Positions 16,569-24,201 of a stretch of 64,000 bases of DNA are shown in pieces. The notes beneath the pieces were generated by a model that saw only the letters and a program-made list of their open reading frames with translations, made no database searches and was not told the origin of the DNA. Every line of letters begins with the position of its first letter. The stretch's first letter is position 1. Source of the stretch: Rhodospirillales bacterium CG15_BIG_FIL_POST_REV_8_21_14_020_66_15 (GTDB taxonomy: Bacteria > Pseudomonadota > Alphaproteobacteria > Rhodospirillales > Casp-alpha2); the NCBI GenBank assembly GCA_002781745.1, contig PFFW01000124.1, positions 1 through 64,000 on the forward strand, given 5' to 3'. A program made the position numbers and the translations under genes.

Positions 16569-16573
16569 CTTCC

Positions 16574-16900
16574 ATGACGACATTGCCGCGCCGATTGCGA
16601 AAGTCCATGACGGATGCGGAACGCCGGCTGTGGCAGGCGCTCCGCAATCGGCAGCTGGCAGGCCATAAGTTCCGCCGCCAGCATCCCGTCTCGCCTTATG
16701 TCGCTGATTTCGCCTGTGTGGAGCGCGGATTGATCGTCGAGGTCGATGGCGGCCAGCATAGCGGACGGGAAGACGCAGATGCGGTGCGTACCCAGGCGAT
16801 GCGGGCCCAAGGGTTCCGCATCCTTCGGGGCTGGAACAATGAGGTGATGGAAAACCTGGAGGGTGTTTTGGCGGTCATCCTCCAGGCATTGGAGGAATAA
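16574..16900 (+). CDS. DUF559 endonuclease-domain protein
   Basis: This 108-residue protein has the DUF559 fold, related to Vsr and other PD-(D/E)XK nucleases. The putative metal site is Asp45 (VADFAC), Glu56 and Asp58 in LIVEVDGGQH, with Gln61. It starts MTTLPRRLRKSMTDAERRLW, typical of the family, and is complete. It lies on the opposite strand inside an ABC transporter operon, directly after an inverted pair of REP-like repeats, and looks like an inserted cassette. Its biological role is unknown. Confidence 0.87.
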   Translation: MTTLPRRLRKSMTDAERRLWQALRNRQLAGHKFRRQHPVSPYVADFACVERGLIVEVDGGQHSGREDADAVRTQAMRAQGFRILRGWNNEVMENLEGVLAVILQALEE

Positions 16901-16911
16901 ACCGTCCGTGC

Positions 16912-18591
16912 CTATTTGACGCCCCAGTTCTCGACCCACAGGCTGGTCGGGTACTGGTGCCCGGTGGGTGTCACGCCGGTCAGCCACCTGGGCATGATGT
17001 AGGCCTCGGCGCGGAAGTAGAGGGGGATGACGGGCAGCTCGGTGACGTAGATTTCCTGTAGCCGCTTCCACAGCTTCATGCGCGTCGGCTTGTCCAGTTC
17101 GACTTCGATACGTTCGATCAACTCGTCCATTTCGGCATTGCGGAAGCCCGGATAGTTCTGTCCGGCCCAGCCGTTGGCCTCCGTCGGGATATGGGCTGAA
17201 TGAAGAGTGCCGCGCGGCACCGCCTCGGGCGCCGACAGCCAGGCGTACATGGCGAGGCCCGTGAACCTGCGCTGCGTCACCGTCTGGCCGAAGAATACGC
17301 GGGCCGGCTCGTTCTTGATGCGCACGTCGACGCCGACGGCCTTCCACTGGCTCTGCAGGACTTGCTGGACCAGTTCACGAACCTTGGAGCCGGCCGTGGT
17401 CATGAATTCGAAGCGCAGGGGCTCTCCTGAGTCCTTGTGATGGCGCACGCCCTGAACCAGCTTTGTAAATCCAGCCTTTACAATAAGTTCCAGAGCTTTT
17501 TTCGGGTCATATGTGTATTTCGGGACGTCGTCGGCGAAGACCCAGTCAAGCGGGTTGACGGACGAGTGGGCGACCGGCTGGCGCCCGCCGAACAGCTGCT
17601 TGGAGATCGCCTCGCGGTCGATGGCGTGGATCAGGGCGTGGCGGATGTCGCGGTTCTTCAAGAGCGGGTTGTCCTGGTTGAGGTCGATGTGCTCATAGAT
17701 CAGGCCCGGTTTGTAAAGGATGCGGAACTTCTTCCCGTGGCGCTGCTCGAAGCGCAGCGCCTGATCCACGGTGAAACCCAGTTCGCCCGAGATCATGTCG
17801 ATGTTGCCGGACAGAAGATTGGCCTCGAGCGCCGCCGTGTTGGGGATGATCTTGACGACGATGCGCTTGAACGGCCCCGGCTTGCCCCACCAATGCGGGT
17901 TGCGTTCCAGCACCACGTAGCTGCCGCGCTGGGTCTCGGTGATCAGGTATGGCCCGAAATAAAGCGCCTCGTTGGTGGTCTGCGTGTCGAAGGCGGTCTT
18001 GTTCTTGTAGTTCACCGGATCGGCGTCGAAGTTCACGGCGTCGACGTGGGCGGGCACCAGGTCGAAGGAGTTGATGGCGTTGTAGTCGAAGGTCAGCTTG
18101 TCGAAATGGATGGTGAAGGTGCGGTCGTCCCTGGCCTCCACCTCGTAGGCGGAGCGGTAGAACTCGATCGGCAGGATGCCCGTCTTGCCGTGCCGGCCCA
18201 TGCGCCAGGTGAACAGCACGTCCTTCGTGGTGACCGGCGTGCCGTCTCCCCACTTGGCGTCGGGCCGGATGGTGTAGGTGACGGCGATGCCCTTCCTGCC
18301 GTTGGGGGCCGTTTCCGGCACCGCGAGGCCGTTCTCGATGGTCGGCAGCTTGGTGCACAGCATGCAGACCAGTTGCCAGTTCTGGTCGAATACGGTGAAC
18401 GGGCGGCGCGTGAATCCCAGGATGTAGGACTTCGCGACCATGCTGTCGATGTTCGGATGGAACGTCGACGGGTACTGGGTGACGCCGATGGTAAGCTGCT
18501 CGCGGTCGGCCGCCTGAACGGGGAGCGCGGCGCAAAACAGCAACAGGGCGGCGGCGAGGAGCGTTCTGGTAACGGGTCCGGCCGGTCGCAT
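16912..18591 (-). CDS. ABC transporter substrate-binding protein, family 5 (peptide-type)
   Basis: This 559-residue protein has a Sec signal peptide (MRPAGPVTRTLLAAALLLFC..., cut near VQA-AD). The solute-binding family 5 pattern follows: YTIRPDAKWGDGTPVTTKDV, then an ARLA-like middle lobe, and IRHALIHAIDREAISKQLFGG. Members bind oligopeptides, nickel, sugars or opines. It should serve the DppB/DppC-like permeases at 14479-16373, from which the DUF559 cassette separates it. The ligand is unknown and no ATPase is adjacent. Confidence 0.9.
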   Translation of the reverse strand: MRPAGPVTRTLLAAALLLFCAALPVQAADREQLTIGVTQYPSTFHPNIDSMVAKSYILGFTRRPFTVFDQNWQLVCMLCTKLPTIENGLAVPETAPNGRKGIAVTYTIRPDAKWGDGTPVTTKDVLFTWRMGRHGKTGILPIEFYRSAYEVEARDDRTFTIHFDKLTFDYNAINSFDLVPAHVDAVNFDADPVNYKNKTAFDTQTTNEALYFGPYLITETQRGSYVVLERNPHWWGKPGPFKRIVVKIIPNTAALEANLLSGNIDMISGELGFTVDQALRFEQRHGKKFRILYKPGLIYEHIDLNQDNPLLKNRDIRHALIHAIDREAISKQLFGGRQPVAHSSVNPLDWVFADDVPKYTYDPKKALELIVKAGFTKLVQGVRHHKDSGEPLRFEFMTTAGSKVRELVQQVLQSQWKAVGVDVRIKNEPARVFFGQTVTQRRFTGLAMYAWLSAPEAVPRGTLHSAHIPTEANGWAGQNYPGFRNAEMDELIERIEVELDKPTRMKLWKRLQEIYVTELPVIPLYFRAEAYIMPRWLTGVTPTGHQYPTSLWVENWGVK

Positions 18592-18616
18592 AGTCGATCC
18601 TTCGGGTCAGTGGGGG

Positions 18617-19282
18617 CTAGCTGTCGTAGCCGCGCCCGCCGTGGGCCAGGGACCATTTCTCCGGGTCGTCGAGGAACGCGCGAACCCCCGCGATGGCCTC
18701 CGCGTCGAAGTATCCGCCATCCTCGGCCACCTGCAACACGTCTTTCCAGGTTGCCAGATAGCGCAGCGTCACGCCCTCCTTTTCCAGGCTTTCCAGGGCG
18801 CCTCGGAACACGCCGTAGAAGAACACCACGAAGGCGTCGGTGACCTCGGCCCCCGCGTTGCGCAGCGCATTGACGAAATTCAGCTTGGACGCCCCGTCCG
18901 ACGCCAGATCCTCGACCAGCAGGACCTTCGATCCCTCGACCAGATTGCCCTCGATCTGGGCGTCGCGGCCGAAGCCCTTGGGCTGTTTGCGCACGTAGAG
19001 CATGGGCTTGGAGGCGGCCTCGGAGATCCAGGCGGCGTAGGGGATGCCGGCGGTCTCGCCGCCGGCGACCATATCGACGTCGTCCAGGCCGGCGTCGCGG
19101 CGCAGCATTTCGACCCCCAGTTCGATGATTCGGCGGCGAGCCTCCAGGAACGAGATCACCCACCGGCAGTCGATATAGACCGGGCTCGCCCAGCCCGAGG
19201 TGAACATGTAGGGCTCCCGCGGGCGGAAGTTCACGGCCTTGATGTCGAGCAGAAGTTTCGCGGTTTCCTGGGCGGGGGTCAT
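18617..19282 (-). CDS. pyrE: Orotate phosphoribosyltransferase
   Basis: This 221-residue enzyme joins orotate to PRPP in pyrimidine synthesis. The PRPP loop reads VLLVEDLASDGAS (residues 120-132), the form usual for the longer alphaproteobacterial OPRTs. FTSGWASPVYIDCR (27-40) and YVRKQPKGFGRDAQIEG (96-112) supply orotate and PRPP contacts, including the flexible catalytic loop. The ATG at 19282 begins the conserved part; a longer open frame runs upstream but has no protein-like conservation. It is transcribed away from the candidate sRNA. Confidence 0.88.
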   Translation of the reverse strand: MTPAQETAKLLLDIKAVNFRPREPYMFTSGWASPVYIDCRWVISFLEARRRIIELGVEMLRRDAGLDDVDMVAGGETAGIPYAAWISEAASKPMLYVRKQPKGFGRDAQIEGNLVEGSKVLLVEDLASDGASKLNFVNALRNAGAEVTDAFVVFFYGVFRGALESLEKEGVTLRYLATWKDVLQVAEDGGYFDAEAIAGVRAFLDDPEKWSLAHGGRGYDS

Positions 19283-19471
19283 GGGAGCCTCGTTCTGTGC
19301 GGGACCGCCGGGGGGAAGGGCGATCCGGGGCGTTCGGAAGGACTGCGGCGGCGTTGCGTTCCGTTTAACCGGTTCGCCGGGGGGCCGCAAGCGCGCGAAC
19401 CTGGGGAAAACCGGGGCCGCCTTTCGCAACGCCGTGGACGGCGGTGGTTTCCGCGTTACGTCGATTTCTTC

Positions 19472-19500
19472 TTGTCGCTGGATGGTGTGTGGTATACCAT
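19472..19500 (+). promoter_or_regulatory. Candidate promoter and GntR-type operator upstream of the sRNA
   Basis: TTGTCG (19472-19477) is 17 bases from TACCAT (19495-19500), a plausible sigma-70 promoter starting RNA near 19507. The -10 overlaps TGGTATACCA (19490-19499), a perfect ten-base palindrome. TATAC-centred palindromes of this sort are operators of FadR-type GntR regulators. The combination suggests a repressible promoter. Evidence is pattern only. Confidence 0.35.
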
Positions 19501-19504
19501 ATGC

Positions 19505-19660
19505 CAATTACTTGAACGTCGCCGTGTCCGACGCCCTCCCAGGAGACCTGTGCTGGCAGTTCCGGTCTCCTCCCCGCTTGGCACGGCGACCTGTGATCAC
19601 TATTCTCCCTCCCAATCCTGGGGGCTCGGTCGACCACCGGCCGGGCCCCCGTTTCTTTTC
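19505..19660 (+). ncRNA. Candidate small RNA with anti-Shine-Dalgarno motifs and intrinsic terminator
   Basis: GTCGCCGTG (19518-19526) pairs perfectly with CACGGCGAC (19582-19590), extended by a G-U and a C-G pair. Inside it GGAGACC (19542-19548) pairs with GGTCTCC (19564-19570). A terminator follows at 19620-19660. Three pyrimidine tracts, CCCTCCC (19534-19540), CTCCTCCCC (19567-19575) and CTCCCTCCC (about 19605-19613), could pair with ribosome-binding sites, as in known alphaproteobacterial anti-SD sRNAs. It would be about 150 nt. It could instead be an attenuating leader of the sulfotransferase gene. Confidence 0.48.
19620..19660 (+). terminator. Rho-independent terminator upstream of the TPR-sulfotransferase gene
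   Basis: GGGGGCTCGGTC (19620-19631) pairs with GGCCGGGCCCCC (19639-19650). That gives twelve pairs, two of them G-U, with a seven-base loop. GTTTCTTTTC follows. It points in the plus direction and lies 40 bases before the sulfotransferase GTG, so it must end a separate transcript or attenuate that gene. Confidence 0.7.
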
Positions 19661-19701
19661 ATCCGCGTCGGACGACCTCCGTCCGGGGAGGGGCCCCAAT
19701 C

Positions 19702-21672
19702 GTGAACCGCCAGGAACGGCGACGCCAGAAGAAGCTCGCGGTCGCGGCCGACCGGCCGACAGCGCAGACCCGCGCGCGCCTGGCGGCGGGCGTGCGGGCG
19801 TTCCGCGAGGGCCGCTATGCCGAGGCCGAGGAGGCCTTCGCCAAGGTTCTGGCCGAACGCCCGCGCGAGGCCGAGGCCCTCCACCTTCTGGGCCTGATCG
19901 AATACCGCACGGGAAGGCTCGGCCAGGCGGCGGACCATCTCGTCGCGGCCTCCATGGTCGACGGCGACGACCCGGCAATCCACGCCAACCTGGCGGCCGT
20001 CCTCAATCTGTGCGGCCGCGGCGCCGAGGCCGAGGCCGCGGCGCGCCATGTGCTGGAACTGCGGCCCGACAACGCGGAGGCCTACAACAATCTGGCCGTC
20101 GCCCTGGAGTTGCAGGACCGCCTCGACGAGGCCGAGGCCTGCGGCAAGCGAGCGGTCGAACTCGACCCCGCGCACCTGGAAGCGCATATCAACCTGGGAA
20201 ATCTCTATTTCCGCAAGGGCGCCTTGGCCGAAGCGGCCGACCTTTACCGCCGCGCCGCCGAGATCGACCCGGCCAATCCCATGGCGCCCGGCAATCTGGG
20301 CGTCGTCCTGCGCCGCCTGGGCGATTTGGCCGCGGCCGAGGACTCTTGCCGCCGCGCGATCGCGCTGAAGTCCGATTATCCCGAGGGCTACAACGCGCTC
20401 GGCAACGTGCTGATGGCGCGCGGCGACATCGTGGGCGCGCTCGACTCCTTCCGCGCGGCGCTGGTCCACCGCGAGGGCTATCTGGAGGCGCGCGCCAACC
20501 TGGCCGGCGCCTTGTTCAAGTCGGGCGACCTGGAAAAGGCCGAGGAGGCCTATCGCGACACCGTCACCCGCTTCGACCGCTTCGCCGGCGCCTGGTCGGG
20601 GCTGGGCACGGTGCTGCTGGCCAAGGGCGACACGGCGGGCGCGGAACAGGCGTTCCTCATGGCCGTCGAGGCACACCAGGGCCTGGGCGACGCCTGGGTC
20701 AACCTGGCCGCCGCCGGGGCGCTGACCGAGGAGCACGAGGGGCAGCTTGCCGAGCTTCTCGAAACCGCGCCGGAAAATGACCAGACCGCGCAACTGCTGT
20801 TCGCCCTGGGCGCCGCGAAGGACCGGCGCGGCGACCATGCCGGCGCGTTCGACGCCTTCGCCAAGGGCAACGTCCTGCGCCGCCGCCTTCTGGAGGGAGC
20901 CGGGCAGGGTTTCGACGCCGACCGCCTGGACACCTGGGTCGACGCCATCGTCGGCACCGTCGACGCGGCGATGCTTGAGAAATCCGAGGGCTGGGGCGAT
21001 CCGTCGCACGTGCCGGTGTTCGTCGTCGGCATGCCGCGATCGGGTACCACGCTGGTTGAGCAGATCATCTCCAGCCACCGCGAGGGCGCCGGGGCCGGCG
21101 AGCTGGACGCCCTGTCGCACCTGCTGCCGGACTATCCCGACGGCGTGGCCGACCTCGGCGCTGGGCGCGCGGCCGCCTTGGCCGGCAACTATCTGAACCG
21201 CCTGACCGCCGGGCGGGACGCCGCGCACATCGTCGACAAGACGCCCTTCAACATATTCCTTCTGGGCCTGGCGCAGATGCTGTTGCCGGGGGTCCGGATC
21301 GTCCATTGCCTGCGCGACGCCAAGGACACGGCGCTGTCCTGCTTCTTCACCAATTTCGCCCAGGGCCTGGCCTGGTCCACGGACTTAAGCGACATCGCCC
21401 GCATGCAGGCCGCCCAGGACCGCGTCATGGCCCATTGGCGCGGGGTTCTCGACCTGCCCATCCACGAGGTCCGCTACGAGGACCTGATCGCCGACCAGGA
21501 GGGACAGAGCCGTGCCCTGATCGATTTCCTAGGGCTGGATTGGGACCCGGACTGCCTGGATTTTCACAAATCCGGTCAAGCGGTGCTCACGGCCTCCAAC
21601 TGGCAGGTCCGCAAACCGCTGTACAAGAACGCCGTCGGGCGGGCCAAGGCCTACGCCGCCTTCATGGGCTGA
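19702..21672 (+). CDS. TPR-repeat protein with C-terminal sulfotransferase domain
   Basis: This 656-residue protein has about ten TPR repeats from residue 30 to 370 (for example LYRRAAEIDPANPMAPGNLG). A PAPS-dependent sulfotransferase domain follows from about residue 435. Its 5'-phosphosulfate loop is VVGMPRSGTTLVEQIISSH (GMPRSGTT at 443-450), and VRYEDLIADQEGQSRALIDFLGLDW is further on. Such fusions sulfate proteins or glycans, with the TPRs recruiting the substrate. The start is GTG at 19702 after GGGGAGGGG. No signal peptide is visible. Confidence 0.88.
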   Translation: MNRQERRRQKKLAVAADRPTAQTRARLAAGVRAFREGRYAEAEEAFAKVLAERPREAEALHLLGLIEYRTGRLGQAADHLVAASMVDGDDPAIHANLAAVLNLCGRGAEAEAAARHVLELRPDNAEAYNNLAVALELQDRLDEAEACGKRAVELDPAHLEAHINLGNLYFRKGALAEAADLYRRAAEIDPANPMAPGNLGVVLRRLGDLAAAEDSCRRAIALKSDYPEGYNALGNVLMARGDIVGALDSFRAALVHREGYLEARANLAGALFKSGDLEKAEEAYRDTVTRFDRFAGAWSGLGTVLLAKGDTAGAEQAFLMAVEAHQGLGDAWVNLAAAGALTEEHEGQLAELLETAPENDQTAQLLFALGAAKDRRGDHAGAFDAFAKGNVLRRRLLEGAGQGFDADRLDTWVDAIVGTVDAAMLEKSEGWGDPSHVPVFVVGMPRSGTTLVEQIISSHREGAGAGELDALSHLLPDYPDGVADLGAGRAAALAGNYLNRLTAGRDAAHIVDKTPFNIFLLGLAQMLLPGVRIVHCLRDAKDTALSCFFTNFAQGLAWSTDLSDIARMQAAQDRVMAHWRGVLDLPIHEVRYEDLIADQEGQSRALIDFLGLDWDPDCLDFHKSGQAVLTASNWQVRKPLYKNAVGRAKAYAAFMG

Positions 21673-21687
21673 GCGTCCGGCGCATCC

Positions 21688-22206
21688 TCAGAACAGCGGC
21701 GGATCGAACTGCGGCGTCTTCTTCGTCTCGCGCAGACGCTCGACCACGACGACAAGCTTGTCGACGTCGCCGTCGGGGACGGTCAGCGGCAGGATCAGGC
21801 GCTCATGTGTTCCCGACGCGTCATGGGCGTCGAAGTTGCGCTGCATCAGGATCGGCAGGCCCGATTCCGCGCATCGGTCGTAGGCTCCCTTGACCTCGCT
21901 GAAATCGTACTGGTGGCGGGCCTCGTAGAACGTCAGGCCGGTGTGGTCGGGCACCGGCAGCTTCCACCGGTACTGTACGATCATGGTGCCGACGAAACGG
22001 TAACGGTAGTCGACGAGTCCGGGACGCCGGAGCACGTCGAGGACGAGGCAGATGGGCGCGTCCCGGTAGACGTCCATCAGGTTGAAGGCGCCCCAACCGG
22101 GGGCGCGGCCGTCTTGGTGCCCGTCGCGCCAGTAGTCCCAGACCCGGCGTGTGCGGCGGCCCGTCAGCCGGCCGTTGATGTCGTCGATTGTCGAAGGCAT
22201 ATCCAT
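21688..22206 (-). CDS. PAS_5-type PAS-domain protein
   Basis: This 172-residue protein has the features of the alphaproteobacterial PAS_5 family: WDYWRDGHQDGRAPGWGAFNLMDV, then LVLDV, VDYRYRFVGTMIVQYR, DHTGLTFYE and a final ERLILPL strand. Stand-alone PAS_5 proteins probably sense a small ligand or signal, but their outputs are unknown. The ATG at 22206 was chosen over one at 22221 because GAGGG lies eight bases before it. It converges on the sulfotransferase gene. Confidence 0.7.
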   Translation of the reverse strand: MDMPSTIDDINGRLTGRRTRRVWDYWRDGHQDGRAPGWGAFNLMDVYRDAPICLVLDVLRRPGLVDYRYRFVGTMIVQYRWKLPVPDHTGLTFYEARHQYDFSEVKGAYDRCAESGLPILMQRNFDAHDASGTHERLILPLTVPDGDVDKLVVVVERLRETKKTPQFDPPLF

Positions 22207-22286
22207 GATCAACGCCCTCATAAGGGATCGGCGGGCCGCGGGTAAGCTGGACGTAAGTGCTAGGCGAATCCGCACGAATGGAGTCT

Positions 22287-22332
22287 GGCATGGCCCGCCA
22301 ATGATCCATTGCCGGTTGGGGGGGGGCATGCC
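22287..22332 (+). promoter_or_regulatory. Imperfect hairpin with a nine-G tract before the ELM1-like gene
   Basis: GGCATG (22287-22292) pairs with CATGCC (22327-22332). C-rich and G-rich inner arms extend the stem with two mismatches. The right arm contains nine consecutive G (22318-22326), ending 17 bases before the ATG at 22344. The tract may act in ribosome binding and is a slippage-prone homopolymer. Confidence 0.4.
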
Positions 22333-22343
22333 ATAAGCGGGCC

Positions 22344-23348
22344 ATGTCCGAAACGGTGCGCAGCAACGACCTCCCCCGTGTCTGGGTCCTGGCCGACGAC
22401 CGGCCCGGCAACCGCAGCCAGTGCCTGGGCGTGGCGCGGGTGCTGGGCCTGCCGTTCGAGTGCAAGGAGATCGCCTACGGCCCCCTGGTCCGCCTGCACA
22501 ACGCCTTTCTGGGCGCGTCTTTCGCGGCGATCACGGACGAGAGCCTCAGGGCCCTGACGCCGCCCTGGCCGGACCTTGTGATCGGCGCGGGACGGCGCTC
22601 TGCCTCGGTCGCGCGAAAGATCAAACGTCTGTCGGGCGGGCGCACCAGGCTCGTCCACATCATGCATCCGGGGGCGGGGGCGGCGGATTTCGACCTGATC
22701 GCCCAGCCCGCCCACGACGCGCGGCCTCCTGCCCCGAACATCCTGAGCATTCCCGCTGCGCCCCATGGGGTCACGACCGAGATTTTGGGCGAGGCGGCGG
22801 AGGAATGGAAGGATGCCTTCGCCCACTTGCCGCGGCCGCTGATCGCCCTGATGGTCGGCGGCAGCACGCGGCGGCGCGAGTTCGGGCCCGCCATGGCGGC
22901 CGAGGTTGCGTCGCTGGCGGCCGCAATGGCCAAGGCGCGGGGCGGATCGCTGTTGGTCTCGACCAGCCGCCGCGTCGAGGAGTCGGAGGACCCGGCGACC
23001 ATGCCGGCGCTCTTGGACGCTTTCGCCGACCTGCCCAATTACCTGTATCGCTGGGGCGATCCCGCGGGGAACCCCTACATGGGCTATCTGGCGCACGCGG
23101 ACACGGTGGTGGTGACCGGCGATTCCGTCTCCATGTCGACCGAGGCCTGCGCCCGGCCCGGCCCGGTCTACCTGTACGCGCCTGCGCCCCTGATCACGCC
23201 CAAGCACAAGCGGTTCCACGACTTCCTGTTCCAGGGGGGCTATGCCCGGCCGCTGACCTCCGAAACCGTGTGGGAGGACTGGACGCATCCGCCCCTGAAC
23301 CCGGCCGAGGACGTGGCGCGGGCGATCCGGGAGATGATGAGGCTTTAG
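22344..23348 (+). CDS. ELM1-family (DUF1022) putative glycosyltransferase-like protein
   Basis: This 334-residue protein matches the family annotated as 'mitochondrial fission ELM1'. It starts VWVLADDRPGNRSQCLGVARVLG, then has DLVIGAGRRSASVARKIK, ALMVGGSTRRREF and VTGDSVSMSTEA. The two-lobed, Rossmann-like pattern with a late GDSVSMSTEA segment resembles GT-B glycosyltransferases. The bacterial function is unknown. The plant ELM1 name refers to organelle division and should not be taken as a function here. It converges on the FAH gene. Confidence 0.83.
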   Translation: MSETVRSNDLPRVWVLADDRPGNRSQCLGVARVLGLPFECKEIAYGPLVRLHNAFLGASFAAITDESLRALTPPWPDLVIGAGRRSASVARKIKRLSGGRTRLVHIMHPGAGAADFDLIAQPAHDARPPAPNILSIPAAPHGVTTEILGEAAEEWKDAFAHLPRPLIALMVGGSTRRREFGPAMAAEVASLAAAMAKARGGSLLVSTSRRVEESEDPATMPALLDAFADLPNYLYRWGDPAGNPYMGYLAHADTVVVTGDSVSMSTEACARPGPVYLYAPAPLITPKHKRFHDFLFQGGYARPLTSETVWEDWTHPPLNPAEDVARAIREMMRL

Positions 23349-23352
23349 GCCG

Positions 23353-24201
23353 TTATTCCGGCCAGGCCTTGACCTCGGTCTTCTGCTCGCCCAAGCCTTC
23401 GATGCCGACGCGCATGACGTCGCCCGGCTTCAGGAACCGCGGCGGCTTCATGCCGAACCCGACGCCCGGCGGCGTGCCGGTCGCGATGATGTCGCCCGGC
23501 ATCAGCGTCATGTAGCGGCTGACCACGGAAACCAGGTTGAAGACGTTGAACACCATGGTCCTGGTGTTGCCGTCCTGCATCATCCGGCCCGAGACTTCGC
23601 ACCAGATGCGCAGGTTCTGCGGGTCCGGCACCTCGTCCGGCGTCACCAGCCAAGGCCCGAAGGGAGCGAAGGTATCGAAGCTCTTGCCCTTGACCCACTG
23701 GCCCGTGGTTTCAAGCTGGAAGGCCCGTTCGGACACGTCGTTCATGACGGCGTAGCCGGCGATATGGGCGGCGGCGTCCGCTTCCTCCACATATTGGGCA
23801 CGCTTGCCGATGACGACGGCCAGTTCGGCCTCCCAGTCACCCTTCTCGGAGCCCCTGGGCAGCACCACCGGGTCGGTCGGGCCGGACAGCGACGTGATCG
23901 CCTTGGTGAAGATGATGGGCTCCTCGGGCAGGGCCATCCCGGCCTCGGCCGCATGGTCGGCATAGTTGAGGCCGATGGCGACGATCTTGCCGACCCCGGC
24001 GACAGGGCATCCCAGGCGCGGCGACGTGCTGACGAGGGGAAATTCTTCCGGATCCATGCCGCTCAAACGGGCCAGGCGGTCGCTCATCAGCGTTTCCGGC
24101 GTGATGTCGGGAAGGCGGTCGGACAGGTCGCGGATGCGGCCGGCGGCGTCCAGCAGGCCAGGGCGTTCCTCGCCCTTGGGGCCGTAGCGCAACAGTTTCA
24201 T
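23353..24201 (-). CDS. Fumarylacetoacetate hydrolase family protein
   Basis: This 282-residue protein has the FAH catalytic domain: VAIGLNYADHAAEAG, PIIFTKAITSLSGP, and the metal ligands Glu and Glu in DWEAELAVVIG with Asp in VMNDVSER. GDIIATGTPPGVGFG closes the site. The family includes hydrolases and decarboxylases of beta-keto acids (fumarylpyruvate, oxaloacetate, ureidoglycolate-like). The length and the short N-terminus fit the bacterial FAHD1-like branch. The substrate is not determinable. The ATG at 24201 starts MKLLRYGPKG. Confidence 0.87.
   Translation of the reverse strand: MKLLRYGPKGEERPGLLDAAGRIRDLSDRLPDITPETLMSDRLARLSGMDPEEFPLVSTSPRLGCPVAGVGKIVAIGLNYADHAAEAGMALPEEPIIFTKAITSLSGPTDPVVLPRGSEKGDWEAELAVVIGKRAQYVEEADAAAHIAGYAVMNDVSERAFQLETTGQWVKGKSFDTFAPFGPWLVTPDEVPDPQNLRIWCEVSGRMMQDGNTRTMVFNVFNLVSVVSRYMTLMPGDIIATGTPPGVGFGMKPPRFLKPGDVMRVGIEGLGEQKTEVKAWPE

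Noticed and set aside
16354-16647. Open frame on the minus strand with a Pro/Arg/Gly-rich product through the REP repeats
   Set aside because: The product is the translation of the repeat (LSPAQAGERAGVRGG-like), a well-known false gene type, and it overlaps DUF559.
19239-20780. Long plus-strand frame overlapping the sulfotransferase gene
   Set aside because: It is the +1 shadow of the TPR region; the product is Gly/Arg/Pro-rich.
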